A stretch of 64,000 bases of DNA from Rhizophagus irregularis (lineage: Eukaryota; Glomeromycota; Glomeromycetes; Glomerales; Glomeraceae), in the NCBI RefSeq assembly GCF_026210795.1, contig NC_089444.1, positions 920,501-984,500 of the forward strand, given 5' to 3'. The stretch's first letter is position 1; each line of letters starts with the position of its first letter. The notes under the pieces are model-generated. The model worked only from the letters and a program-made list of their open reading frames with translations, was not told where the DNA came from and made no database searches. Position numbers and translations under genes: made by a program. Below are positions 50,481-61,023 of the stretch, in pieces.

Positions 50481-51778
50481 CTACCATTCGCTTACTTCCA
50501 ACCATGTTTTACCCAAGAGGAGCATAGAATTAGCAAGATGATAACTTTCGACTTCACTGCGATTCTCGTCATGAAGAACTTTTTCACAGGCTTCACGGAC
50601 GATGGAAGATATTTCTGACTTCGAAAGATTCCAAACTAGTTTATTGGTCTAGATTCTCAAGCGTATGTTTAGTTACGAAAAGTTTTATTTTAACTTTTTA
50701 GATAACATGGCTTTTACATTACCTCTTCCAGATCAGGATTATTCTTGGTTCGAATCATTAAGTATCCTAAGGTAAAGTTTATAAAAAACTCCAAACGCTC
50801 CTTAAGAGAGCTAAAATATTTACTGTATACTGTAGAAGACTTATTTAGGTAGGTTTTTGCCTCATCGGTGTAGATTTTTCCTAAAGTAAATAAAAGCTTT
50901 TTGCCATTAGGTTCAGCGGAAAGTTTTTTAGCTTCTTCATAGAGATTTATTTCAAATTGTGAAGAATCGTCTTGCTCTGGGAATTCTGGGAATCGAAATA
51001 ATTTATCTTGTAGATAACGAACAATGCTGGACATGCGATTGTCATGTCGGCGCTTTTTCTGTACAGTTGAGGCTAAAATTTTTAATTCATTGTTAATAAA
51101 TGAAAGCGACCAAAAGCCAATTTCTAAGTTGCCAATGTAGGGTTGCCATAATTCTCCTCCTACGTATGGGTTGAATGATGCTTTATCTTCAAGAGCTATA
51201 GAATTAAATAAAATTATATATAGGTTAAGAGAAGTAGGAAATTATCAATAAAAATTCAGATTTTACAATTATCTATTGTTCCATAGTAATCATAAATAAA
51301 ACGGCTACTATCATCAGCGAGGATTTGGTATGCTTTTGAGATTTTTCCCCACTGCATTAAGAACATTGAGTTAATATGCAAATATGTAATAAACAGAGAT
51401 AAAATTTGGTGTATGGTGTTATACCTCTTCTGCTTCATAGCCGTGATTCTTGTCCGGATGGTACTTTATCGCAAGTTTCCTATAGCTTGAGCTAATCTCA
51501 GTTTTGGTCGCGTTGGGTTTTAAATTAAGGATTTCATATAAATCCATTTCTCTTGGTTTATTGACAGCTAATGCATTATGAAAAATTAGCAATGTACGTG
51601 ACAAGGTGTTTGGTAAGTACTTTTTTTTGTTTATTTTACCGCGAATAAGTTCGCCTTTCTTTGTTTTCTTTGACCATTCGTTTATTAATGACTTTCGGCG
51701 TTTGCTATATTCGTTCTCGTTGATTTTACCGCTCTCTAAATGACGTTTGTTCTCTCTCAATTTTTCATGAAGATCCAT
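50481..51778 (-). CDS. J-domain/X-domain (Caj1/Djp1-type) protein with SHOCT-like N-terminus, copy 1
   Basis: Five exons with GT-AG introns: 51778-51640, 51567-51425, 51351-51267, 51195-50723, 50648-50481; 335 residues. Exon 1 is a SHOCT-like helical hairpin ([20 protein letters not shown]). The J domain starts MDLYEIL near residue 54, with the catalytic HPD at 83-85 (KYHPDKN), and ends [12 protein letters not shown]...IYDYYG. The rest is an X domain: [17 protein letters not shown], then [19 protein letters not shown], then a final exon [20 protein letters not shown]...[10 protein letters not shown] proteins stimulate Hsp70 ATPase; Caj1/Djp1 relatives work at membranes or in peroxisomal import. 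The cysteine-rich zinc region of class I is absent. Exon 1 as part of the gene is supported by the identical phase-1 intron in copy 2. It is divergent from the SHOCT-like gene. Confidence 0.85.
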
Positions 51779-52613
51779 TTTCTAGTTTTTTAGCTATGTT
51801 ATTTCGACGTTTTTATAAGCAATCATCATTTATACTGGACAGCAAATAATAAAAATAATGATTAACCAGATTTGGAATAAAATAAAAATTATTGTGTGAT
51901 TATTACTATGATTATTTGGTTTATACTATGACTATAGTATATTCTGCAAACAGCAAACTTTCAATGATTGTCGTGGTTTTGGATAGTTTTGGTATTCTGT
52001 ATGCTATAGGTACGGAAACTAAGATTCTGAATTAACTAATTTAAATAATATTACTTTTAAAAAAGTACTTAAATTTGTATGAATCATTAACTTAGTATGT
52101 GTAGTATCATACATTCATACTGCTTTTTTCACGATACATTAAGTAAATTTTTATCATATCACAATGAAGAATCTCGTGTTTATTATTATGTCAAAAGCTT
52201 TTCCGTTATAATTTCATTGATCCTTTTAATCGAAAAGCTAAATATTATTATATTTTCATGCGTATGTACAAATATTTGGATGTTTAATCGGATATACTAT
52301 ACATTTTATATATTGACCATACCCAAAACTTATTATACCCAAACTTAGCTAGGTTAGCGTTATATCTTAGAACATAGTTGGTGACATCAATAAATTGACG
52401 TATTGTAAGTATCGTATATATTTTATTTTTTTCAATGATAAGAAATCTATTTATATATATACTGTAGAGAGATAATTGCTTGACGCTTTGTAATTTTTTA
52501 TGAAACAGAGTTTCGCTCGTATCTTTAATACCAAACAGATTCATTTAATGGACTAAAAATCTATTTTACTCACATACAATAAATTTTATCATACGTAAAG
52601 AAGGAAATACAGT
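51779..52613. promoter_or_regulatory. Divergent intergenic region, unit 1
   Basis: 835 bp between the two start codons and the likely site of both promoters. The phrase ttatcatacgtaaagaagga just before the SHOCT-like ATG is nearly unchanged in unit 2. No gene is called within it; the open frames seen (52097-52348 and its reverse) are not kept in unit 2. Confidence 0.45.
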
Positions 52614-52950
52614 ATGACAAGCGACACAGAACTCATCTCCAGACTTCGTGTTCTTAAGAAATCTTACGAAGAAGAGTTGTTGACAAAGGATGAATACGAT
52701 GAATATCGTCTTAAAGAACTAGATGATTGGTCCAATAGTGAGTTTAAAAATATATATATATTTCTTATTTGTAGTTTTCAAACTTTCATTAAGTTTTGTG
52801 ACTTATATTTATACATTAGACCAAGAAGAAGAGAGATCATTTTGGAGAAATTTATGGGATAAAACATGCAGAACTGGCAATAGCGTCTTAAAAAGCATGA
52901 TTAAGCCCATTGTTGATTTATTGATTCTTACTAAACTAATATCACCTTGA
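52614..52950 (+). CDS. Small SHOCT-like protein, copy 1
   Basis: Two exons, 52614-52737 and 52820-52950, with a GTGAGT donor and a cattag acceptor; 84 residues. Exon 1 is a SHOCT-like helical hairpin (LISRLRVLKKSYEEELLTKD, then EYDEYRLKELDDW). Exon 2 is NQEEERSFWRNLWDKTCRTG followed by a hydrophobic C-terminus (IVDLLILTKLISP) that could lie on or in a membrane. SHOCT motifs are usually short oligomerisation tails. Exon 1 ends in phase 1, exactly as does the SHOCT-like exon 1 of the J-domain gene transcribed the other way from the same spacer. The structure is conserved in the copy at 59467-59831. The true function is unknown; an adaptor or partner of the J protein is a guess. Confidence 0.75.
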
Positions 52951-53176
52951 AAGTCTTGACTCTTGAAGGATGCACTTCTATTTGAAAATACGACAATCAT
53001 CAATGTGTAGGACATATGAAAAATTCTTTTCTTTTTTGATTATTAGTAATTCTAATTTAAGTTACATTTTAATTAATTGTTATAAATTAATCCAAATAAA
53101 ACCAATTAATTAATTCAAAATTTAAACATTTTTCATCCGTAGAGGAAGTTAGAAATTACAAATAATGTATTTTACC

Positions 53177-54604
53177 TTAATTTTTATTAGCTTTTTCAAT
53201 TATTCAACCAAAAATTAAATGGTACTAAACATACAATAATTCGTAAAATTTGACTGTGATACCGGCCAAAAAAAAAATTAAAATGGGTGTTATTATTATT
53301 ATTTTGATATAGATGCTGTACGTTACATTATTTTTATTAACAAAATCAGCCTAGTCTTCTGATCCTGACCAAGAACCTGATCCGCAGGATCCGGCCCGAT
53401 TTTGAAATCTAACAGTGATTAATATATACAGTACATGCGTATTTTTACAACTTCGATTTACCGAAATGGGCAAAATTATTGATGGTAAATAACATCTTGC
53501 ATCTATCAAAAAGGTAATTAGTCATATAAGTTTTACAATATTTAGCCACGATTAGCTTGCGGGTTCATGGATATCTCATCTTAGCCCTGCTGATGGTTAT
53601 AAATATAAGCGCTATTATAAAGATCTCAATAAAAAAAAAATTCTTTAACGGAAGTAGAACGTGAAACATTTGAATGCTTGAGTTTCTTTGTGGTAAATTG
53701 TTAAAAAAATTCTGATAATGATGAGTTGTAAAAGAAAAATTAATATTCTTATTATTACTTTCAAAATATCTAATAATTTTTTATATTATTTAGTTGAATA
53801 CTACCGGCCACAGTACCCCCCTATGCACAGTACCCTACAAAAAAGAACTCCCATTTTCTACCGATTTTATTATTTAAAATAATTTAATAAATACCTAGGT
53901 ATTACGCATGATAAATACCCAATTATTATATAGGTTTTACTAATACATCACGGCGGATTTATGAAATACCCTAAATTTGTCCGTCATGTCAAATTAAATA
54001 AATATTTGACAGTCTTTTAGTCACCAAATTTCCAAAATTTATTAGTGAACAGTCAAAAATGAGCTCTAAAAAATTTTTTTGTACCCCAAATCTTGCGTCT
54101 ACCAATTTTTCCGTTACCTAACCAATTTTCCAGTGTTAAAGGTGCGTCATATTTGACATTTTTTAGGAAAAAAGCTTAATGTTTCTGTAAGTCAATTTTA
54201 ATTCCCGAGGGCGCAGCAGGGTTTTTGCCAAATTTCATAAATCCGCCGGCCGCCGCAGTGAATAAAAACTCACGCAATGGTGGGGGGTATAAGGTCAAAA
54301 CCTCTGAAATCTGTATCATACCCGGTGTGGCCCCCGTTATACGGTATGATCTTTGTAACAAGAACAGGAAATCTTTAGTCTTGTGCAACTGGGAATTGCA
54401 TTTGCTCCTACTGAAAAATTTCGACTATTAACAGTCCAATGGCTAGTTTTGTTTTTGATATAATTAATTAACACAATATCTTTTCTTTAATAATTGATAA
54501 CCGTCCTTTTCAACATATTAAACTTATTACTCAATTTTCTGAAATTACTACAAAAATAAAAAATACAAACCTAATTCTAAAATTATTTACTAAAAAAATC
54601 TATA
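53177..54604. other. Spacer between duplicated units
   Basis: No supported gene. It has a (att)n run near 53290, a GATCC-rich patch (cctgatccgcaggatccggc, 53381-53400) that may be the edge of a MITE, and a G+C-rich patch at 54200-54350 with cgccggccgccgcag. The open frames across the G+C-rich patch are short on both strands, and neither looks like a known protein. Confidence 0.4.
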
Positions 54605-55017
54605 TATATAAATATAAATATAAGGAAAAAGAACTTGAATGAAACAAAATAAAAATTAGCCAAGCTTTTCAAAAAAAAAAACTAACAAATATATACTTTT
54701 CCGGTTGTATAATCTCAAAAAATGAATCTCAAGAAAATTCGACTATTAAGATTTAATAAAGAGAACAAAGGAGAACCACTTTCCTCTTAGAACTTTCTGA
54801 GTTTATTTTGTCCGTTTTGTTCACGTTCTTCACGCTGACAGATATCAAGCTTTTTTTTTGCAAATTTCTTTATAAGAGGAGTGTATAGTGTAGTTATGAG
54901 TTTGTCTGAGATAGTTAACAATATAAATGAATGATGGTTGTTCCATTTATTTATTTTTTTTAAAAGATTACTTTTTGTACAAGCAAGAAATTTTATTGTT
55001 TAAAGAATTTGAGGATA

Positions 55018-55799
55018 CAGTCAGCCCTTGATATAACGAAGTAGGCGTCCGGGCCGATCAGCCCTTCGTTATGAGAAAATTCGCTAATGCTATTGTTACG
55101 CGATTTCTTGCGCACGTGATTTCCGATATTGTATGAATGTATGGAGATTTCAGTACATTTGTGTACATGTCGATTTCCGGTGTTACGAGCCGATTTACGC
55201 CGATACATAGTTGCTGATTTGTTAACTATATTAAAGATATTGATTTTATATGATATATTTACATATATATCATTATTATATTTATTCAGTTTATTTAATT
55301 ATTATTATTTATATTTTTATACGTCCCTTAATTAATTACCGTAACACTATACGAATTATTCGGTATAGCAGAAAAATTTGGTATAATGCGGTAAAATATA
55401 GAAAAATCAAATACATTTGTAAAATGTCAGATCACGGAGGCAAAGAAATTTCAAAGCATAAATCATCCATCTTTTGATAAATGAATTAAAATGGTAAAAT
55501 TGCTTATTTGGGAAAAATTTCATGAAGGCAACATCAAATTATCTTTTATATTAAAATTTATCTTGCAAAAATCTTCGTTATACTAAAAAACAAATTCGTT
55601 TTAAAAGCAGTTCGTTATAAAAAGGGTCATTTACATATGTGAAATCATAAATTTTTCTTCGTTCAACGTTATAATGCATTTTATTAGTAAAATTCGGTGT
55701 AACGAATTTTTTTTCATATGACTAAATGCGTACCACACTAAAGATTCGTTATATCGTGAAATTCGTTATATCAAAATTCGCTATAGAGAGGGCTGACTG
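55018..55799. mobile_element. pogo/Tigger-like MITE with TA target and empty site in unit 1
   Basis: 782 bp with ends cagtcagcccttgatataac and agagagggctgactg, TA on each side (55016-55017, 55800-55801). Inside are several gttatan / attcgttat motifs facing both ways. Unit 1 shows the empty site near 49510-49520 (aaagaatttgagaaaatatt). The CAGTC...GCCC ends followed by ATAACGAA are typical of pogo/Tigger derivatives. No transposase frame. Confidence 0.85.
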
Positions 55800-56463
55800 T
55801 ATTAAAATAAAAAAAAATTCACCAATCACCAAAGCAGACAGAAAAAAAAAAATTTTTTCGTTGTTAAATAATATATTTGGACTAAAACATTGTTGTTAAA
55901 ACGTCAAAGAGGAAACATTTTATAAAAAAAAATTTTTTAACTTGTAAAATAAGTAATTAATCAATCAGTATAAAGATTATATGATTATATGTAGTTTTCA
56001 CTTTTCATAAACAATGCTTACAAATAAAATTGGTACTTAAAATTATTCATGTTACCTATATAAGAATTTTCCCTTTGACTCGTCTCATTTTTTTAAAGGG
56101 ATATAGATATAGGATTCAGAACTAAAATATAGAAACTTTCCTGTATGATATAAGTAACAAAGCTACCCTTCGCACTATAAAAAATTATTATGCAGCCTAT
56201 TAAATCTTGGTAGACGTTATTTTTGCCATGGGGTGAAAATAACACGTTATTATTTAAAAAATTATAAAAACTGTTAAAAGTAGGCATCTCGGGTGGCATG
56301 CATAATAACACCTTTAAATAATGGAAAGAGTTTATTGTATAATAATTTTCACTTAATATTAACTAATTTTTGCTTAAACTGATGAATTTGCTCGATTTTA
56401 AAAATATATGTATGTATAAACAGAAATATACAACATCATTTGAAGAATAAAGCTAGAAAAAAA

Positions 56464-57747
56464 CTACAATTTGCTTTCTTCCAGCCACACTTTACCCAGG
56501 ATACACATATATTCGGCAATTTGAATACTTTCAGCTTCACTGCGATTCTTGTCATGAAGAACTTTTTCACAGGTTTCTCGAGCGATGGAAGATATTTCTG
56601 ACTTTGAAAGCTTCCAAACTAATTTATTGACCTAGATAATCAAGCGTATATTTTAGCTATGAAAAGTTACATTTTATTTTTTTTTTTTAATTATGACTTT
56701 TACATTACCTCTTCCAGATTTGGTTTGTTCTTAGTTAGGCTCGTTAAGTATCCAAAGAAAATATTTAAAAATAACAGCAAACGCTCTATAAAATCATTAC
56801 TCTCTACTGTAGAAGATTTTTTAAGGTAGGCTTCTGCTTCATCAATGTAGATTTTGCCTAAAGTGGATAGAAGCTCTTTACCATTATGTTCATAGGAAAG
56901 TTTTTTAGCTTCTTCACAGAGGCTCTTTTCAAATTGTGATGATTCGTCTTGTTCTGGGGATCGAAATAATTTATTTTGTAAATAACGAACAATGCTGGAT
57001 ACGCGAATGGCATGACGGCGCTCTTTTTCTCCAGTTGAGAATAAATTTTCTAATTCGCTGTTATCCATAAATGAAAGCAACCAGAGGCCAATTTCTAAGT
57101 TGCCAATGTAGGATTGCCATAATTCTCCTCCTACGTGTGAGTTGAATGATGCTTTACTTCCTAAGGCTATAGAATTAAATAAAATTTAGATAGATTAAGA
57201 GAAGTAGGAAATTGTTATTAAAAATTCAGACATTACAATTATTAATTGTTCCGAAATTATCATAAAGTGTACGGCTGTTATCATCAGAGAGGATTTGGTA
57301 TGCTTTTGAGATTTTTCCCCACTACATTGACATTAAGTTAATATGCAAGTACTTTATATAACGAACGGGAGCTAAGGAAAATTTGGTGTTATACCTCTTC
57401 GGTTTCAACGCCGTCATTCTTGTCAGGATGGTACTTCTTCGCAAGTTTCCTATAGCTTGAACCAATTTCATCTTTAGTCGCGCTGGGTTTTAACTTGAGG
57501 ATTTCGTATAAATCCATTTCCTTTGGTTTGTTAACAGCTAATATATTATGAAAAATTAGTAATATACGTGACAAAGTGTTAGTTTTTTTGGTATTTTACC
57601 GCGAATAGGTTTAATTTTCTCCGTTTTCTTTGACTCGTTTGTCCATTTGTTTAATAATGTCTTTCGGCGTGTGCTATATTCGTTCTCATTGATTTCACCG
57701 TTCTCTAGTTGACGTTTGTTCTCTTTTAATTCTTCACGAAGATCCAT
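56464..57747 (-). CDS. J-domain/X-domain (Caj1/Djp1-type) protein with SHOCT-like N-terminus, copy 2
   Basis: Five exons: 57747-57600, 57537-57395, 57321-57237, 57166-56709, 56631-56464; 333 residues. Intron positions and phases are the same as in copy 1, and exons 2, 3 and 5 have exactly the same lengths. It keeps the SHOCT-like exon ([20 protein letters not shown]), the J domain with HPD at 86-88 (KKYHPDKN), [12 protein letters not shown], and the X domain with [20 protein letters not shown] and the last exon ending [11 protein letters not shown]. Read without splicing, exon 1 and exon 2 seem frameshifted; the 62-bp intron (gtaaaata...atattag, with a ttactaat branch-like motif) resolves this. 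All length differences from copy 1 are multiples of three. Differences concentrate in exon 4. Probably a functional diverging paralog. Confidence 0.85.
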
Positions 57748-59466
57748 TTCTAGTTTTATATTTACGAGACGTTATTTAATATTTTTTATAATTTTTTTTT
57801 ATTTATATAAATACATGTATTTATGTGATTATGAGCAAATAATTACCATGATGGTCATAATAGTATGGTGATCTACTGCAATGATGTATGTATAACAAAA
57901 AATTTATTTTATAAACATAACAAACAGTATATAATAAAAGAGATGTAAATAAAATAAATTTAAAAATTAAGCTGTTGATATTATACTCATTTTAAAACAA
58001 TTGAGTATAATAAATTTTATACTCAATATCGATTTTAGCGTCATCCTATTATACTTATTATGTACAGTAGTAAATCAGTACAGTATAATGGGTATAATTG
58101 TCAAATTTAATTGTATAATAATAATTATAATTTATATTTCAGTTATCCATAGATAACATTATAGAGTATAAATATTACTATACAATGATATAATCCGAAA
58201 AATTCAGCCGAAGGCGCGATAAATTTTTGGTTAACAACAACCAGCCGAAAAAAATTCATGTTTGACCTTGAATATTTTATTGGTTCAACATCTACTATTT
58301 TCAGCTGAATATTTTAGTCTAAATACACTTTTTTTTAAAATAATAGTGTAGTTAGCTGAAATATCCAACCAGGAGCGCAAGAAACGCCAAGAAATACATA
58401 TATAATTTTCCAGGAGACCAAAGCGAACTAGCAAGAAAAGGAGGCAACATCAAAATGTGATGATTTATATATATTAAATTTAATTAATTTATTTATTAAC
58501 TTTAAATTAAACATTTGACTAATAATAAAGACGATTTCCTGTTTACGCGAGTTTCCGAAAAAGTAAATTTTCTATGCTGATCATTTAATGTTGGACAGAA
58601 TTAAATTTAATCGAAAAATCAGGAAAAAAAAAAAATTTGTTAAATAAAATCAAAATCGACATTTAAAATCAACTTTGACGCTTTTAAGTAAACTTGCAGA
58701 ACAGACAAAAATACACATATTGGATGTTTTTTTTAAAAATTATATTTATTAAATTTTTTTTTTTACATAATTTTTTAATAAAGTCACGTGATACGACTGA
58801 TACGTGTATGAACACTCAATAGTAAAATACTGTATATAAAAATTTTATAATCATTTATACTTTATTAAGCTATAATAAATGTTCAAACAAAATTTATTTT
58901 AATTATACTAGTATTCAATTTATTCAATTTAATTATACTCCTTAAATTATTGTGATATTTGTTATTTACGGCTAACTACGTAGTTAGCCATAAATATAGC
59001 CGTAAATAGTCGGGCTGGGTGTTGTTGACTGCCTTCGGCTGAATTTTTCGGTTAACTACACCATTATTACAATACAATGGTCGTGGATAATGAATAGTAT
59101 GGATATATTGTATAGACACGTAAATATATAATTTAAAGGAAAAAGTAAAAAAATGACGATAAAATTAACTATTTACAAAATAGGTGTTATCCTTTTTGAG
59201 TCTTGTTTTGATGCAGATGTGAGTAAATTATAAAGAAAATTTCATTATAAAATTGAGATGGAATGTTGAATAAACTAATTTAGAAGAAATACTTTAAACT
59301 TGTGTCGATATTTGTATATTGTAGAAAGTACGTATAAAATAATTGTTAAAACGCTTTGTACTTTTAATGAAATCGAGTCTCATCATACCTTTAATTCTAA
59401 ACGGATCCATTTAATATTTCATTTACATAAAATAGTATTATCATACGTAAAGAAAGAAAATACGAT
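57748..59466. promoter_or_regulatory. Divergent intergenic region, unit 2, with inserted element
   Basis: 1.7 kb between the two start codons. About half is the inserted element at 58195-59051. The ttatcatacgtaaagaaaga phrase just upstream of the SHOCT-like ATG is shared with unit 1. Confidence 0.45.
58195..59051. mobile_element. Inverted-repeat element, CCGAAAAATTCAGCCGAAGGC ends
   Basis: A 21-bp exact inverted repeat: ccgaaaaattcagccgaagg c at 58195-58215 and its complement at 59031-59051. Near the right end is a perfect 20-bp palindrome, ggctaactacgtagttagcc (about 58970-58989), and GTTAAC/GTTAGC motifs recur inside. It is absent from the matching spacer of unit 1. No coding frame; superfamily not determined. 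Confidence 0.7.
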
Positions 59467-59831
59467 ATGGCAAGTAACACAGATTTCATCTCCAGGCTTC
59501 GGACCCTCAAGTTAGCTTATGACGAGAAGTTGATAACAAAAGATGAATATGATAAATGTCGTCTTAAAGAACTAGATAATTGGTCCGAAAGTGAGTTAAA
59601 AAATATTTTTCCTATTTATAGCTTTCAAAACTTTTATTAAGTGTAATGAATTATAATAAACCAATCTTTATATATTAAGATCAAGAAGAAAAGAAATCGT
59701 TTTGGGGGAATTTATGGGATAAAGCATGCAAACTTGGCAGTGCCATCTTAAGAAACATGATTAGGCCCATTGTTGAAGGGACATTATTGTTAACCGGGTC
59801 TATATTTAAACTAATATCGCCTAAGACTTAA
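59467..59831 (+). CDS. Small SHOCT-like protein, copy 2
   Basis: Two exons, 59467-59590 and 59680-59831; 91 residues. Exon 1 has the same length as in copy 1 and encodes FISRLRTLKLAYDEKLITKD, then EYDKCRLKELDNW. Exon 2 reads NQEEKKSFWGNLWDKACKLG and then a longer hydrophobic C-terminus (EGTLLLTGSIFKLISPKT). The GTGAGT donor and phase 1 are conserved. The gain of a few residues near the C-terminus keeps the frame. Function unknown; see the copy at 52614-52950. Confidence 0.75.
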
Positions 59832-60067
59832 AGTCAATACTTCTACAACAAATTATCAATCTCTTAAAATTTGAAAAACGAGTAAATTCTGATTAAAGTA
59901 GAAGATTGCTTCGTATAAAAAAAATCATTTTTTTTTGATTATTAGCACTTCTTATTTGAGTTTCATTTTCAAATAATTGTTATAAATTTATCCAATAAAA
60001 CCAAAATAATTATTAATTCACATTTTCATCCATAAGTAAGGTCGGAATTATAAATAATGTATTTGCC

Positions 60068-61023
60068 TCGCACTAGATGATTCTATAGGCTTTCCATCAA
60101 TTTATTAAGCTTTTCATTTGAAAAAAAAAAAACTCATTTGATTAATAATGTGATATAAAGCTTCTATACAAACTTCATCAACTCATTTAAGCAAAAAAAA
60201 TATTTTGAGAAATATAAACAATAGCTTTAATAATGGATAATAGACGTGTCCGCCCTTATCAAATTATTACTCGATTCTAAACCAGAAACATACAATGCCA
60301 CTTTTTACCGCAATTGCTAGCACTGCATATAGTATTCCTCTTTGAGCGTACCCCACTTTATAAGACCCGGATATTTAACTAGATACAAAAATTTTACTCT
60401 TGTTTAGTGCCCTCCTTAATTCTGGTAACTCAAGCTTAATTCTGGTATACCAGGTATTATATAAGGGCGTAAAATATAGTTCTCACAAAATACCCCGGGT
60501 ATTATTCAATTTTTGAACCAGATTTTTTGTATAAGACCCGGGGCACTATATGCAGTGCTAGACGGTACTCATGAAGTTCCTGAATGTCTCAATTTATAGG
60601 AATGATGATTGAGCTAATGTTGAATTATTTAAGCGGAATAATTTGTCTCCCTGGAATTTGTCTTTTTTGTCCTATATGATTGTTAAATTACTAAAGTTAT
60701 CAATTATTCGGCTATAAAGGAACATGTTTGGGCTCGACATGATAACATTTAAAGTCTTTAGCGCATTGAAAGTTCATTGATAATATAACTTCAATTACCA
60801 AATTACCTCACATACTTCATTATCTCAGTTTTAATTCAGGAGAGTAAGAACCTCAAATTAAGGAGAATTTTATCAACATTTTTTTTATTTGCTTTATTGT
60901 AAGAAAGAAAATTTGATTATTGAAGACAATTTGATTTTTATTATATTTAAATGATTTTCAATTTATTGATCTTAAAATAATTTATGTTGTTACAAAAATA
61001 CAAACCGTATTATCAATCGTAAT
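60068..61023. other. Non-coding interval
   Basis: Contains the MITE at 60321-60557 and otherwise only A+T-rich sequence leading to the 3' end of the adenosine kinase gene. Confidence 0.4.
60321..60557. mobile_element. MITE, CACTGCATATAGT ends
   Basis: 237 bp starting cactgcatatagt and ending actatatgcagtg, with CTAG on both sides (60317-60320 and 60558-60561). Inside, ataagacccgg occurs twice in the same orientation. CACT-type ends hint at the CACTA group, but the flanking duplication is not a clear 3-bp one, so the family is left open. Confidence 0.65.

Larger units (their letters stand above)
48805..53176. repeat. Duplicated gene-pair unit 1 (pair at 54605-60067)
   Basis: From aagaaaaagaacttgaatga to about gaaattacaaataatgtatt the sequence is matched in order and orientation by unit 2. 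It contains the J-domain gene (minus) and the SHOCT-like gene (plus), with 835 bp between their start codons. Unit 1 lacks both transposons found in unit 2. Confidence 0.8.
54605..60067. repeat. Duplicated gene-pair unit 2 (pair at 48805-53176)
   Basis: Same gene order and orientation as unit 1 but longer, because a Tigger-like element (55018-55799) and an inverted-repeat element (58195-59051) have been inserted. The start codons of its two genes are 1.7 kb apart, against 0.8 kb in unit 1. Confidence 0.8.

Noticed and set aside
52097-52544. Open frames in the spacer between the divergent pair in unit 1
   Set aside because: Not present in unit 2, and of low-complexity hydrophobic composition.
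57556-57600. Apparent frameshift between the SHOCT-like part and the J domain in copy 2
   Set aside because: A 62-bp GT-AG intron at the same place and phase in both copies removes it; the gene is not broken.
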